Of a DNA stretch of 64,000 bases, positions 41,840 through 52,909 are shown piece after piece; positions within the stretch are counted from its first letter, which is position 1, and every line of letters begins with the position of its first letter. The notes under the pieces are model-generated. The model saw nothing but the letters and a program-made list of their open reading frames with translations, was not told the origin of the DNA and did not search any database. A program made the translations under genes and the position numbers. The stretch is from Bipolaris cookei (Eukaryota; Ascomycota; Dothideomycetes; Pleosporales; Pleosporaceae). The DNA is taken from contig NRSV01000045.1 of assembly GCA_002286855.1 (NCBI GenBank), positions 248,001-312,000 on the forward strand, written 5' to 3'.

Positions 41840-44122
41840 CTATCCACTTTCCATGTCCGAATATGCTACCCGTTTCTTATCTGGGCGGTTGAAACCAGCA
41901 TAAGGCATGCCTTTGTGAATTGGGCCAACCTCAGATGCAACACCGAATGCACAGTGACCGATATTCTGTACTCTACCTCCGCCTTGATACTCGCCGTTTG
42001 AATACGCAGGATCGCTGCCATCGGCAAGAGCGCCAAACTGGAGCCTCGTGTTCATGAGCTCCATTGGAAAGGGATCATTCCCAAGACACGCTCCACGACT
42101 GATATTGTCCAAAGTCATGTTTCGCGTGGTAACGAGAATACGCGAGAATCCAGTGGAAAAAGTCGTCCCGTCTTCCCAAATAGTAAATAGCCCAAAGAGA
42201 AGTATGCATAACGTGACGAAGATGACGGGCACGTAGCACTCCCATAATCGCTCTGGCACGTAGACGAAAGAAGACTGGAGTCGCGATCGCTCGACTGTGA
42301 GCTTCTCTTCATGAACGGCGAGCATTTCCGGCGCAGAGAACAGCGAGAGGACCATGTCTGAATAGAAAGCCTCAATTTCAGCCCCTAGATTTTCCTTCGG
42401 TTCTGCATTCTTGTACACCAGTCGTGTCTTGGTGACGTCGGAATATACTTGAGAATAATAGGGTCCCGGTAAAGGAGGTTCGAGATCGACGTGTCCGCGG
42501 AGAAACCCCCGGAACATGGAACCTAGAGCATGGTAGGCGGCAGTTTTCTTATAGAGACCCACATCGCCGCGTGGGCTGATGTAGTTCTTTGCTGGCTCAG
42601 GGTCTCGCGTGTGATTTGTTAGACCGTAGAAGCCACGAGTCAAATTCGTGTCCACAATTGGGGTAAGATATTCTCGCTTCGCTATCGACTTGAAGAATGG
42701 CTCGGTGAAATTCCATTTCACCGTGTACTTGGTCTCCATGTGCACACATCGAATAATGTGAGAATCAAAGCGATGGGTCCAGTGCTTTGCAAGAGGGTCG
42801 CCAGGAGAGAGTCTTTCAGTCGAATTAGTAGTGTAACCGATCCACAATATGGGCTCCGACTTAAAAACACCCAAACTTTCAGGTGCGTCGCCAAGAGGCA
42901 ATCCCCCAGGTCCTTTGCGGAACTCGTCAGCTTGTGGCCGTTTGTAGTCCCCAATATCAACCTCAGCAAAGTAGGCTGCGCGACCCTGTGGAGCTATTCT
43001 GCTATGATTAAATGGTGCGTCTAATTCGCGAAGTCTGTTCTCATTGTTGATCTCCTCGCATTGATAACCGGGTCCATTAAAGGTCTGTTCGTAGGTGCAG
43101 TTATATTGTCCTCCACAAGCCTGTTGTCGAGCGCCTTGCCGGGTGTTTGGATGGTCCATGTTGCTGTACGCCAGCAAAACTCCGATCCGTACCAACTCTG
43201 CAGATGGCTGGTCATAGTAATCGAACCAACCCGGTGCTGTGCCAGCGATATCAGTGGTGTTGTAATACATTACAGATTTCTTGTTGCTTCCGTCGGCCAT
43301 TTTAATCGGGTAACGCCAGTTCTTAGTGGATTCCATCGAAAAATTAAGCGTCGGAACTACAATGTCGACCGCCTCGAAATCAAGGTAGGTACCGAAGGTG
43401 AGGGCGCCAGGCGAGAAGATGATTGTTGCCAAGGGTATCAGCCAGATGATCATAGCGACGAGTACAAGAATAGGAGCGTTGGTAATAGCCTCCCAATTTG
43501 CAAAGAGAGAAGGGTCTTCTGTTGCGCCGAAGAGCTGATCGATGGAGAGCACTGTCAATGCCCGTTCTCGAAACGTCCTCCATAGCCGCTGTCGGAAGAC
43601 TAGAACAACGCACCCTCCGAATGCAACCTTGGAGAGGTAGGCTAGCACACGGCCGTAGAGAACCAAGCGGAACTTTTTGTTTTCATCGGCTTCCTCTTTG
43701 TGATGCAGGGCAGTGTATAGAAGATGTTGGAAGAACGCGAAAACAATTCCCATGAGAAAAGCAAAAACCATGAGTGCTGGCGGGCGCCAGTGTATACGCC
43801 ATTGTGCTGATTGTGTAGCGCGATGAGCAATGAGCCTTTGCGTCATGGGATCCGTACTTGAAGCCCGAGAGAATACGCTAGGTCGCTTTTTATCTGCATC
43901 CAGAGCCGAATATGCAATATCTGGAGACTTTTGCGATCCTAGCGAGTGCATGTGAATGCCTAGGCCGGAATCGATATCTTCGAATCTTGAGCGCCTGTCG
44001 CTCATATTGTGAAGGGACTCATCACTAGTTCTAGTGGGCAGCGAAGCATAAGCTCCTGGTCTCGAAATGGTTATGCCTGGTGTTGGGGGCGAATTTCCGT
44101 GTTCCGTGTGCGGGATGTCCAT
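41840..44122 (-). CDS. Large multipass membrane protein with glycosylated extracytosolic region, unknown function
   Basis: Uninterrupted frame; the first ATG is at 44120-44122, giving 760 residues (37 upstream in-frame codons begin at TTG only, so an upstream exon is possible). A disordered N-terminus of ~110 residues is followed by hydrophobic segments (ALMVFAFLMGIVFAFFQHLL, LAYLSKVAFGGCVVLVF, APILVLVAMIIWLIPLATII), then ~350 residues with many N-x-S/T sequons and Cys, and a late membrane segment (YVPVIFVTLCILLFGLFTIW). Such proteins are common in filamentous ascomycetes and sometimes carry the unsupported name 'formylmethionine deformylase-like'. No function can be assigned. Confidence 0.85.
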   Translation of the reverse strand: MDIPHTEHGNSPPTPGITISRPGAYASLPTRTSDESLHNMSDRRSRFEDIDSGLGIHMHSLGSQKSPDIAYSALDADKKRPSVFSRASSTDPMTQRLIAHRATQSAQWRIHWRPPALMVFAFLMGIVFAFFQHLLYTALHHKEEADENKKFRLVLYGRVLAYLSKVAFGGCVVLVFRQRLWRTFRERALTVLSIDQLFGATEDPSLFANWEAITNAPILVLVAMIIWLIPLATIIFSPGALTFGTYLDFEAVDIVVPTLNFSMESTKNWRYPIKMADGSNKKSVMYYNTTDIAGTAPGWFDYYDQPSAELVRIGVLLAYSNMDHPNTRQGARQQACGGQYNCTYEQTFNGPGYQCEEINNENRLRELDAPFNHSRIAPQGRAAYFAEVDIGDYKRPQADEFRKGPGGLPLGDAPESLGVFKSEPILWIGYTTNSTERLSPGDPLAKHWTHRFDSHIIRCVHMETKYTVKWNFTEPFFKSIAKREYLTPIVDTNLTRGFYGLTNHTRDPEPAKNYISPRGDVGLYKKTAAYHALGSMFRGFLRGHVDLEPPLPGPYYSQVYSDVTKTRLVYKNAEPKENLGAEIEAFYSDMVLSLFSAPEMLAVHEEKLTVERSRLQSSFVYVPERLWECYVPVIFVTLCILLFGLFTIWEDGTTFSTGFSRILVTTRNMTLDNISRGACLGNDPFPMELMNTRLQFGALADGSDPAYSNGEYQGGGRVQNIGHCAFGVASEVGPIHKGMPYAGFNRPDKKRVAYSDMESG

Positions 44123-44620
44123 GTTGAGTGTCTGTGGTTGCTCTACATCACGAAGCACGCTATGTGCTTCGTTATACCCACGTAAAATGGTGTTGGGATT
44201 GATATTGAGAGGAGGAGAGGGTCTAGATATCAATATGTGCTAGGCAGGTCGCACAGCTGAGGCGCAGCTAGTCAGCTGGCGAGGGTTACACGTGTGAGGC
44301 TGAAGCCAATATATCCCTATTGGATGTGCGCGCATTTAGGCTCCACCAAAAAAGGGCAGAAAGCGGCAAGTCGTGTCGCTGGCATTGAGTTCGCAATCTT
44401 TTTTTTCGTGGGGGCCAAAATCCTCAGTCCTCTAGGTAGTAGTGCAGAAATTAACCGTAAAGCCGTTATCCCTTGAAACAGTATCGGGTAGTAGAAAAAG
44501 ATGCAGGGCTTAAAGCGAGATTAAACGTATTCTTAGTTGCCGTAATATCACCGTGCATGTGTATTCCATCATTGTTGCACATATCTTTCAAGCTCAGTAA
44601 AAGAACATGTCATGACCGCT
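44123..44620. other. Intergenic, 0.5 kb
   Basis: 5' flank of the membrane-protein gene and 3' flank of ku80. No gene seen. Confidence 0.5.
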
Positions 44621-47075
44621 TCAGACCTCGTAGAATCTCTTTGCCTCATCCTCTGTAACAGGACTGACATAGCTCCTCTTGGAATCGATGAGTCCGTACC
44701 TGTTCCCTTTGATTCTCCACCACATCTCCCTACGGTTACCGTTTAGCTTTCCGCCTAGAATATCTTCTTTCAACCGCTTGATGAATGCGTTGTAGATCTC
44801 TGGCTCCTCAAGCTCAGTGAGCTCTTCACGCATGACACGAATGGCCTCGAGTGCACGTTGGTAAGCGCTGTCACCAACACTGTTGCTGATGAGCGAGCGG
44901 ATTTCTTTTGCAATGCCATCAGCGGCATCTTGGATGGCGTCCAAGTCGTCGGAAGCAGAGAGAGCTTGTTTGAACGAGGGAATCAGATTGTTAGACTCAA
45001 TCTTGATGCGTTTGGGATTGCCCAGGAGTTGGTCGACATCCAAACCTGAAAGAGGCTTATCACGCTCGGTACGCTGGCGCTTCCCTCGGCCCTTGACCTT
45101 TGGTGGTACTTTCTTCAAGTCTGCCGCTTGCTTGACGGCGTTGAGTTGCTTTTGTGCCGACACAACAAGCTCTGTTGGTGGCATAGAGTATTTGATGAGA
45201 ATTTCCGGTGGATCAGGGATCGTCAGGCTGGGATCGGGATGTGTCGCTCGCCATCGTATAACCTGGTTGATACGGTGGACAAGAGGCGAGCATGTATCTT
45301 CTGGTTTGGCGTACTCGTCTTCGTTTCCGTCTTCGTCGCGGCCAAAGGTTGATAGGTCCATGGCATCGACGTAGTCGCTCATTGCGTCGACGAGATTCTT
45401 AGTGGGCAGATCCTTGTGCTCCGTTATAATTTTACCGCTGACTGCGAGTTTTCGATCCAACGGTGGGAACTTGTACCGCCTCATGTCTTCCTCGAAAGGA
45501 AGTTCTACGTCTACTAGAGCCTCCCACTCTGGCTCGATGCGCGGGACAAGCAGTAGCAAGACTGGGGGCTTTAGATCCTTGGCAACCAGCCTTGCGACTG
45601 CGTAGCAATCAGCCTCATAGAGTGCATGTATAAAGGACGACAAGCCCAATTGAGCAGGCTGGTTGGCCTTTTGTGGGACGATGAAGTTTGTCCGACTGAG
45701 AACGAGAAACCGTTCAAAATCCTCAGCTCTGACAAAACCCACTAGCTCCATCGCTTGTTGTGTTTCCAGTTTGACAACGTTCATGTCGGACTCGGAAATG
45801 TGAACGGCCGTCCTGCCATATTCATAGCCCCGCTCCAACTCATCCATTTCTACGTTCTTCTTGACGCCAGGTTCGGTCTGGCTTTCCACTTGGTACACAC
45901 GCTGATTCCGTACTGCTGAGAGATCGGTTGCTGCTTGATCTTGATCGATTCCAGCAGCTGAGGACTCAATAATCGGGCCTGGTAAGCCAGTGGCGTCTGT
46001 CCGTATGACGAACGAACTTGCTGTTGGTGGCTTTGCTATCATAGTACATGGGTATCGCTCGACATCGATTGTAATGGTAGCATCGTACTTGGTAGGGTCG
46101 CCCAAAGTAAGCGATCCTCTGTAGCTGTGAACAGGCCGTGTCTCCTTGAGACGAGGCATGCGAAGTTGGTCAATGGCTATTGCTAGAGTACCAAAGTTAC
46201 CGTCACAGTCTTCCACAAAACTTTTCAATATGCCTTCGTTTTGAGCCTAGGTCTGGTTAGCCATGTCAGAATGAGAGGTGTTGACCAGCAGTGCCTTTTG
46301 AGGGTCTTTCTTCTCTTCCTTGAAGCCAACGTCGGGGTCGTCAAAGTCGATGCCGAGTAGTGTGATCTCGAAGGGAGCCTCCGGGTCTTTGATTTTTGAT
46401 GTTAGTTGCTCCAAATCGTCTGTGTCCATTTCCCCACGACCATCAGTAACGATGATGATTCTGCGGTCGTACCTAAGGGGGTTTCCCTTGGCGCCCCTGG
46501 TTGCGGTATCAATCATGTGTATTGCTACTGCGAGAGCAGAGAGGACTGTCTGTGTTAACAAAGGGCATGTCGAGTAATAGGCAAGACTCACGATCTCCAC
46601 TGTTTGTTTTGCTAGGCCTAAGATATTCTTGGAGATTGCGGATGTCGCCAAGGAGATATCTGTCGTGTATAAGGAACTGCAGGAATCCATGTATGGTGGA
46701 ACAAAACCTACTGCTTTATTTTGGAGAACACCCTAATATGGTCATAGCCTTCATCCTCTTCTATGATTCCAGCGAGATCTGTCTCGTCAGTGCGACAGCC
46801 AATAACGCTCATCAGCGCGCTTTTTCTGCCCGTTGCAACCTAGGAAGTTGTCAATCACAGCCCTCTGGATCGTGTGATGATATTTGGGACGATGCTAGTG
46901 GCGTGCGTGTCTAACGCACTAAATCGCCGAATGAACGTCGGCTTACAGTGGTTGTGATTTTGTCCCAAACATAGTCCAAAGCCCAATCAAGATCAGTCTG
47001 GTCGCGGCCATTTCTCTTTTTGCCCATGGAACGACCGAGATCCAGAATATAGACGGTCGCTTCTTTGGCCGCCAT
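44621..47075 (-). CDS. ku80: Ku80 (ATP-dependent DNA helicase II subunit 2; end joining)
   Basis: Five exons read right to left: 47075-46947, 46839-46711, 46676-46592, 46545-46286 and 46246-44621, giving about 742 residues. The start MAAKEATVYILDLGRSMG is the von Willebrand-like alpha/beta fold, and LLSALAVAIHMIDTATRGAKG with RRIIIVTDGRGEMD confirms it. The central beta-barrel part includes GSLTLGDPTKYDATITIDVERYPCT and the 'YGRTAVHIS' segment. The C-terminal helical region ends in RFYEV. The last intron is only 39 nt with a weak donor (GTCAAC). Ku80 pairs with Ku70 at broken DNA ends and recruits DNA ligase IV, also in this window. High confidence. Confidence 0.95.
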
Positions 47076-47566
47076 GGCTTGGTGTTGATTGTTCCTTCCA
47101 CGCGCCTCGCGTACGTATGGTAACAGTGTAACGTGTTTTTGGAGCACACTGTGACAAGGCTAGATACCTGGAATTGGCGCACAGGAGCTCCAACGGCAAA
47201 TGCTATGCTGGTAATTTATACCAAATTGGACAAGGAAGAAGCGGCGTCCTAGACGTGTTTGCTGGGGCCATGTGCGACGGTGCAGCCTGTTGGATTAGGC
47301 AAACATACGCGTGGCGCAGTCGAGTATGGGCTAGTGCGAACACGACGTCATGTGATGCAGCTGTCTGGCACTGCTCTGTGCCCTACATCTCATTTTACAT
47401 GTCACGCATTCACGAGCGTGTTCATCACCAGAACAAATGAATCAAATCAACGTCCCGGTGGGAGTTGTATAAAGATTGCAAGTTCAGTATTAGGAAGCTA
47501 CAAAGGCGTGTCTCACCTACACTTGAATAGGCGCCTCACCATCCGCTTGGCCCATAGCAAAGGGTA
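47076..47566. other. Intergenic, 0.5 kb
   Basis: ku80 promoter and 3' flank of the polyprenol-reductase gene. Nothing else seen. Confidence 0.5.
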
Positions 47567-48459
47567 TTACCACATAGCAGGCACCATTCTTTTACGCGAA
47601 CCTACCTTATCGGCACCAAATTTTGCCATGTACCATTCCTTGGTACCTACTGCTGTCACACCGAGATTGGTAGCGACGAATATGGTTCCACAGGCAAGAG
47701 TCCAATTGACCAAGCTGCCGTCTGGGGCTGCTATGAGCGATAACAATGCGTAGATGACTACCTCGCAAGTGTAATGCGGACAGAGGAGGTTGGGAAACAT
47801 GGTGTGAGACGGGAGCTGGTAGCCTTTACTCTCTGTGCGCAGGCGGTAGAGGTAGGCGTGGTAGGAGTGCTGCAGCATCTGGGCTGTGATGACTCCTGGC
47901 ACAAGGAGTGCATTCGCGGATGCGCTGCCAGGCGTCTCGACCCAGATGGCCATGTTGATGGTGATGTAGAAGAGAAGGCCAAGAAGCCAATGGGCAACTG
48001 ACATTGTGCTCTTGCTGGATGAAGTGTAGACACGTGACTCGAGCATGCGCCGCAGACCCTGAAGCAGCAGGAGCGCCCACACCACCTGTTGCTGACTATG
48101 CACATGCCACACTTGCATCTGCCATGCCCACAAGAGCGAGCAGGCTACCGAGGTGACGTAGAAGTGGGTGAAGAAGTGATGGGGGACTTGCAGCGAGGCA
48201 GCATAGTCGAGAGCGCGACTGACTGCCGAGGGCTGGTGGTGGTGGTGGTGCTCCTGGGGCTCCTGGGCGGGCGGTGTAGTAGCACGGGGGCCATAGGCTA
48301 GAAATCGGGTGCGTAGTGCAGGAACGGCCTGTATGACGAGGATCTAGTAAGCAGCAGCGGTTAGTGGTGGGCGCAGGCGGAGCTGAAGTGGTGTCGCGAT
48401 ACAAGAAGTGAGGCAGCAAGGTAGAAGGCACGCAGGAGAGCGGGCAGAAGTGGAGCCAT
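47567..48459 (-). CDS. dfg10: Polyprenol reductase (Dfg10/SRD5A3)
   Basis: Two exons read right to left, 48459-48403 and 48343-47567, giving 277 residues. The first exon encodes MAPLLPALLRAFYLAASLL, a membrane helix, and the intron runs GTATCG to CTAG. Several membrane segments follow. The C-terminal family block is FPNLLCPHYTCEVVIYALLSL, then NLGVTAVGTKEWYMAKFG and a basic end. Dfg10 reduces polyprenol to dolichol, required for N-glycosylation. The gene ends just downstream of the ku80 start region; both are on the minus strand. Confidence 0.9.
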
Positions 48460-49603
48460 GGCTGCTGGAGGCGTGAGGGCGTGAGGGGAGCGTGTCTGTT
48501 TGGTGAGGAGGGGGAGGGGGAGGGGGAGGGGGAAGGGGAAGGGGACGGTGACGGCAGCATGATGGGATGGCGGCCGGGCTGGGCTTGGCGCACCCGTGGG
48601 CCAACGGTGGCAGTGGTTGCAGCCGCAAGTGGCTGACGGCGTGGGTTTGGCTGGGGGGTGTTCAGTGCCATTGTGTTATTATTGTGACTGTGGCCAGGCG
48701 GCGAGGGCGGCGATCGCTGTTGCATTATTAGCGGGTGTTGGCGGTGCAGGTAGCAGTAGCAGTAGTATTATGGGTGGGTAGGTAGGCCGCCGCTGGCGTG
48801 GGCAGAGCATCGCTGCCACTGCCCGCCGCCCATGGGACTGGCTGTGGACAGCGCATGGCGGTGCATGGTATGGCTACGTATGTCTGTACAGGCGACGTCC
48901 AGTCCAGTCCCCTCCGGAACCCACGTCGTCGCCCACGGGCGAGCCAAAGCTGTAACCCGCACCGTGCGCTAGGTGTCGCAGGTAACGATAGCCTTTGTGC
49001 GCTCACCACCCGCCGCCTGTGTGGCCATGTCGCCGCGCGTGCTGTGCCCTTTGCATCCATCTGCCATCTGTCCATGCCGCTGCAAAACAAAAAAAGCCGC
49101 CCATGGTCGACGGCATGCACACATACATAGACGCTCGCATTCACCGTCCGCCGCCGCCGATGCAGCAGCTCCAGCTCCACGCGCAGCAGCTTCAGCCAGC
49201 AGCATCCGCTCCAGCAGTAGCCGCACCCCCGGCGCAGGCGAGAATGCAGGGTTGTTGTGTTCAGGAGAGACGGGGCCCGCCTAGGATCCAAGCAAATGGC
49301 GCTCGCCGGTGAGTGGTGCAGCGCCGCCTGGCTACTCGCAAGCCTCGACTGTCTCTTCTCCGGCCTCTCGCTCAACCTCCACTGCTGTTCCTCTCTCCAC
49401 TCCACCCTGCGCGACACCCCCCATCACGCCCTCAGCGCCCACTGCCTCTCCCTGGCGTCGCTGCCGCCTGCACGCCCATTGTCCCACCCCCCTCCTCGCT
49501 GGGCAGTTGAGCGCCGTGTTCCTGCCGTCTGCGCTCCCTTCCTCCCCTTGCTCTGCCGAGCCAGTATGAGGCAGGAACTGCAAGTGTCCTGTCCTTTATC
49601 GTG
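48460..49603. other. Divergent intergenic region dfg10/hos4-like, 1.1 kb, G-rich array
   Basis: Contains a (GGGGGA)n-type array at about 48508-48545 close to the dfg10 start, and GC-rich, Ser/Pro/His/Ala-rich shadow frames on both strands. Overlapping long frames here in many phases indicate base bias, not genes. Confidence 0.55.
48508..48545 (+). repeat. Purine array, repeated G4-5A units
   Basis: About six tandem units of GGGGA/GGGGGA, 50-90 bases upstream of the dfg10 ATG; on the gene's own strand it reads CCCCCT. It satisfies the pattern for an intramolecular G-quadruplex and is also a simple pyrimidine tract promoter element. Confidence 0.8.
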
Positions 49604-52600
49604 ATGACCAGTAATGCCGATACTCTCGTAAACACGCACTCTGCCCCCGTTGGCATCCTCCACGACCGCCCTCGCAGCTCCTCTCCACGTCAGCCCCACA
49701 AGCCCTCTGCTGCCCTTCATTCATCCTGGAAGCCAGACCGCGCCTCGCTGCCGCCCGCCAACCACGACGCTCATGACGACCAAGATGCAGAGCCCGAGTC
49801 TGAGGCCGAGACGGTCGTCCTGTCGCGCGACGAGAATCCTGCTGCTGACTCCAAGCTGATCAAGACGGAACGCGTCGATGATGACGATGATGACGACCAC
49901 AGCAACAGCGACGCGACACGCCTGCGCTCCATCAAAGAGGAACCGCGCCTGCACTCGCCCCAGCCAAACGGCCGCCAACGCACCAGCAACCACGTCAAAA
50001 TCAACGGCGCAAAGAGCCCGGCCCCTTCATCTCCAAACACGCGCACAAAGGACACCAGCCCCAACGATGTCGCCAAATCGCGTGGCCGCAGCGCCTCGAC
50101 TGTTGACAACCGCAAGCGCAAGCTGCGCGATGACTCGTTTCCGTTTGAACCTCCGCGACAGAAAGCCAAGACCGACACGCCAGGCTTTGGCCGCCCACAC
50201 AAACGCTCCCAATCCACCCAATCCACCGCCGCAGGCATTGCCGGTCGCAAGCGCCGCGAAGTCACCAATCTTGCTCTGTCCAACGAGGAGCATTGGTCAG
50301 GATCCAGCTCAGATCATTCAACCTCGCCCCAGCCATTGTCTGCACCCCATCTGCAACAGCATGTACGAGTAAAGCGCTCCACACATCGTGCTCTCACTTC
50401 CCCTGCGCGTACCATGCCCCATCGAAAAATCGATCGGTTTGGTGCCACTCGACTTGCTCGAGAAAGTGAAAAGGGCGACTTGGACGCGGTCAAAGAAGCT
50501 TACGAGGAGGCGCCAGACGAGCTCGACCAGCCCGACTATGCTGGAATTACTCCATTGCAAAAAGCCTCGCTGCATGGTTGGGCGCCCGTTGTCCGTTATC
50601 TGATAAGCAAAGGCTGCCGTACCGACTGCGAGAGTCATGACCGTGACACGCCGCTTATCGATGCAGTCGAAAACTCGCATCTAGACGTAGTCAAGCTTCT
50701 GCTCAACCAGGGCCAGGTCAATCCCCACCACTCGAACAAAAAAGGACAGCGCGCCATTGATGTCCTTGATCCCGAAGACGAGGACGCACCAGAGATTGAA
50801 AAAGAATTGAGAGAAGCAATGAGACAACGAGTGGATACCTCTACCAACGACCAAGAGCGCACCCAAAAACAGGCCAAAACTGCTTCTCGCCTCTTGTACA
50901 ACGAATTCAATGTCGAAACCCTTATCGAAAAGGCTGGAGACGGAGATATCCTAGCTGTGGGAGAACTGATAAACAGCAACATCAAGCCAAACATCACCTG
51001 TGGAGTTGCAGCAGCCAGAGGCGGACACTACGACATCCTCAGCATTCTCTTGGCTAGCGGCTTGAAAGCCGATCCAGACCCATCCAAGCACCCAGAGACA
51101 CCCATGACAGTTGCCATTGGGCGTGGATACCTCAAGATCATACAGTTACTACTTGAACAAGACAACTTCAACCCTACGCGGAGGAATAAAGACAACAAGA
51201 CGTACTATGAAATCTCAGAAGAACGGCATGGACCGAAATGGGAAGAAGAGCGGGATATGCTGAAGCGCGCTTGTGAGGAATACCAAAAAACACATCGAAG
51301 TCCACGAAGAACCAAAAAAGAAGCACCAATCCCTGCGGCCAATCGCGTCAAGAGAAAATCATCTCCACGACGCGAACGCTCCTCTTCGCCTCAAGCGGAG
51401 CCGAAACGCGCTAATCTTACGAAATCCAATACTGTATCCTCTGCGCCTCAAAAGTCACGACGGTTAATGTCCGGAAAGGAAAAGGCCTCTCGAGAGGGCC
51501 AGAGGAGGAAACGTGTTGTAGAAGACGACTCGTCTGAAGAGGAGAGTGAAGAAGATGTACGGCCACCTACACGCAAAGTCAAGCGGCGGTCTTACAGCGA
51601 AGGCGAAGGCGAAGAGGCAAAACCGGTCAGGAAAGCTCTGAAGGCACGGTCAGACGACAATGAATCCAAACGGCCAGTTCATGTACGTTCAGACGAAAGT
51701 GATGAAGACCATGGCGCCAAACCTCCAATCAAAGCAGCCGTGAAACCATCCAAACCGACCAGCGCCAAACCAATCCCAGAGGTCGATTCACCTGACGAAC
51801 GGAAGATTATCAAGAACAAAATCAAATACAAGACCGTGGAGGAAAAGATAAGAAAACGGAGGCTGTCGGACGCATCAGCCGATGACACTAGTGTGAAGAG
51901 GACTCCCACTGTATCTGCTAAATCGACACCGGCTCCGCCTGAAAGGGTAGCGACACCTGAAGTGGAGCGTCTGAGGCGTCAGGAAGAGCAACAAGCACAG
52001 GCCGAAGCGAAACGGAAAGCCGCCCAGGCAGCGGCTGAAGCCGAGGCCGAAGCAAAAAACAAGGAAGCAGAGGAGGCCGCTCGCAAGGTTGCAGAAGCAG
52101 AAGAAGCAAAGAAGAAGGCAGAGGCTGAAGCCGAAGCTGAAGCCCGGCGTCAAGCAGAGCAAGCGGAGGCTGCCCGTATCAAAGAAGAGCAGGAGACGCA
52201 ACGGCAAGCAGAAGAGGCCAAGCGTCAGAGAGAGCTTTTGGAACGCCAAAATCGTATTTCAAAACTCCCTCGGGCCCTACGGCGAGCCTGCGAACTAGGT
52301 ACCAATCGACCACTCCACTTTTCAGGCGAAGAGCTCGGTGTCTCGGCCGTCTTCCTACCACTCTTCTATGCAAATGCTCAAGATCTCAAAGACTCACAAG
52401 CCTTGCCCGACAAGACCTATGTCTGCTCATTCCAAGTAGTCGGTATACTTGGACTCCCCGAACTCGATTTAGCCCACCTCGATGCCCCCTATTCGAACTG
52501 GACCCGAATTCCTGTCAATCGTACACAACGAGATGCAATCCTCAGACAATACGACGTTGCACTTCTAGCTCAGGATTTCCGGTTTCCCATGGAAGGTGCT

Positions 52601-52909
52601 CCAGACTTTGACTACGCAAAGATCCAAGAGAGTATCAAGGAGGCTAGGAACCAATTTGCAGCAATGGAAGGTCTATATTGGGTTGAGGAATCACTACTAT
52701 ATGCCGAAGTGGACAAGGTGGAAACCCTCCGCCCGTTGCTGAATGATATGCGTGCTGAGTGCAAGAGACGGCGAATCCATCTGGCCGATATCAACGACGA
52801 ACTGCTGGAGAAGAAGCACAAGCCTCGCAAGAGCTTCATGGATATTGTACTCTCCCAAAATGGAGTGAGCAATGCTGCTCGCGCCACCATCATCAACGGC
52901 AACGGCTGA
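49604..52909 (+). CDS. hos4: Hos4-like ankyrin-repeat protein (Set3 deacetylase complex type)
   Basis: Uninterrupted frame of 1101 residues from the ATG at 49604; the codon before is GTG. The first ~270 residues are disordered and acidic/basic. KIDRFGATRLARESEKGDLDAV starts the ankyrin block (about residues 275-545), including GITPLQKASLHGWAPVVRYL, DTPLIDAVENSHLDVVKLLL and TPMTVAIGRGYLKIIQLLL. A Lys/Ser-rich stretch follows, then a Glu/Ala/Lys/Arg coiled coil near residues 785-885. The last ~210 residues are a conserved-looking globular part. The layout and the TPLIDAxxNxHLDVVKxLL pattern fit yeast Hos4; assignment from memory. Confidence 0.8.
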   Translation: MTSNADTLVNTHSAPVGILHDRPRSSSPRQPHKPSAALHSSWKPDRASLPPANHDAHDDQDAEPESEAETVVLSRDENPAADSKLIKTERVDDDDDDDHSNSDATRLRSIKEEPRLHSPQPNGRQRTSNHVKINGAKSPAPSSPNTRTKDTSPNDVAKSRGRSASTVDNRKRKLRDDSFPFEPPRQKAKTDTPGFGRPHKRSQSTQSTAAGIAGRKRREVTNLALSNEEHWSGSSSDHSTSPQPLSAPHLQQHVRVKRSTHRALTSPARTMPHRKIDRFGATRLARESEKGDLDAVKEAYEEAPDELDQPDYAGITPLQKASLHGWAPVVRYLISKGCRTDCESHDRDTPLIDAVENSHLDVVKLLLNQGQVNPHHSNKKGQRAIDVLDPEDEDAPEIEKELREAMRQRVDTSTNDQERTQKQAKTASRLLYNEFNVETLIEKAGDGDILAVGELINSNIKPNITCGVAAARGGHYDILSILLASGLKADPDPSKHPETPMTVAIGRGYLKIIQLLLEQDNFNPTRRNKDNKTYYEISEERHGPKWEEERDMLKRACEEYQKTHRSPRRTKKEAPIPAANRVKRKSSPRRERSSSPQAEPKRANLTKSNTVSSAPQKSRRLMSGKEKASREGQRRKRVVEDDSSEEESEEDVRPPTRKVKRRSYSEGEGEEAKPVRKALKARSDDNESKRPVHVRSDESDEDHGAKPPIKAAVKPSKPTSAKPIPEVDSPDERKIIKNKIKYKTVEEKIRKRRLSDASADDTSVKRTPTVSAKSTPAPPERVATPEVERLRRQEEQQAQAEAKRKAAQAAAEAEAEAKNKEAEEAARKVAEAEEAKKKAEAEAEAEARRQAEQAEAARIKEEQETQRQAEEAKRQRELLERQNRISKLPRALRRACELGTNRPLHFSGEELGVSAVFLPLFYANAQDLKDSQALPDKTYVCSFQVVGILGLPELDLAHLDAPYSNWTRIPVNRTQRDAILRQYDVALLAQDFRFPMEGAPDFDYAKIQESIKEARNQFAAMEGLYWVEESLLYAEVDKVETLRPLLNDMRAECKRRRIHLADINDELLEKKHKPRKSFMDIVLSQNGVSNAARATIINGNG

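Noticed and set aside
48096..49420. Several long overlapping ORFs on both strands around the dfg10/hos4 gap
   Set aside because: GC-rich low-complexity DNA opens many frames at once; the real genes are dfg10 (in one minus frame, with an intron) and the hos4-like ORF.
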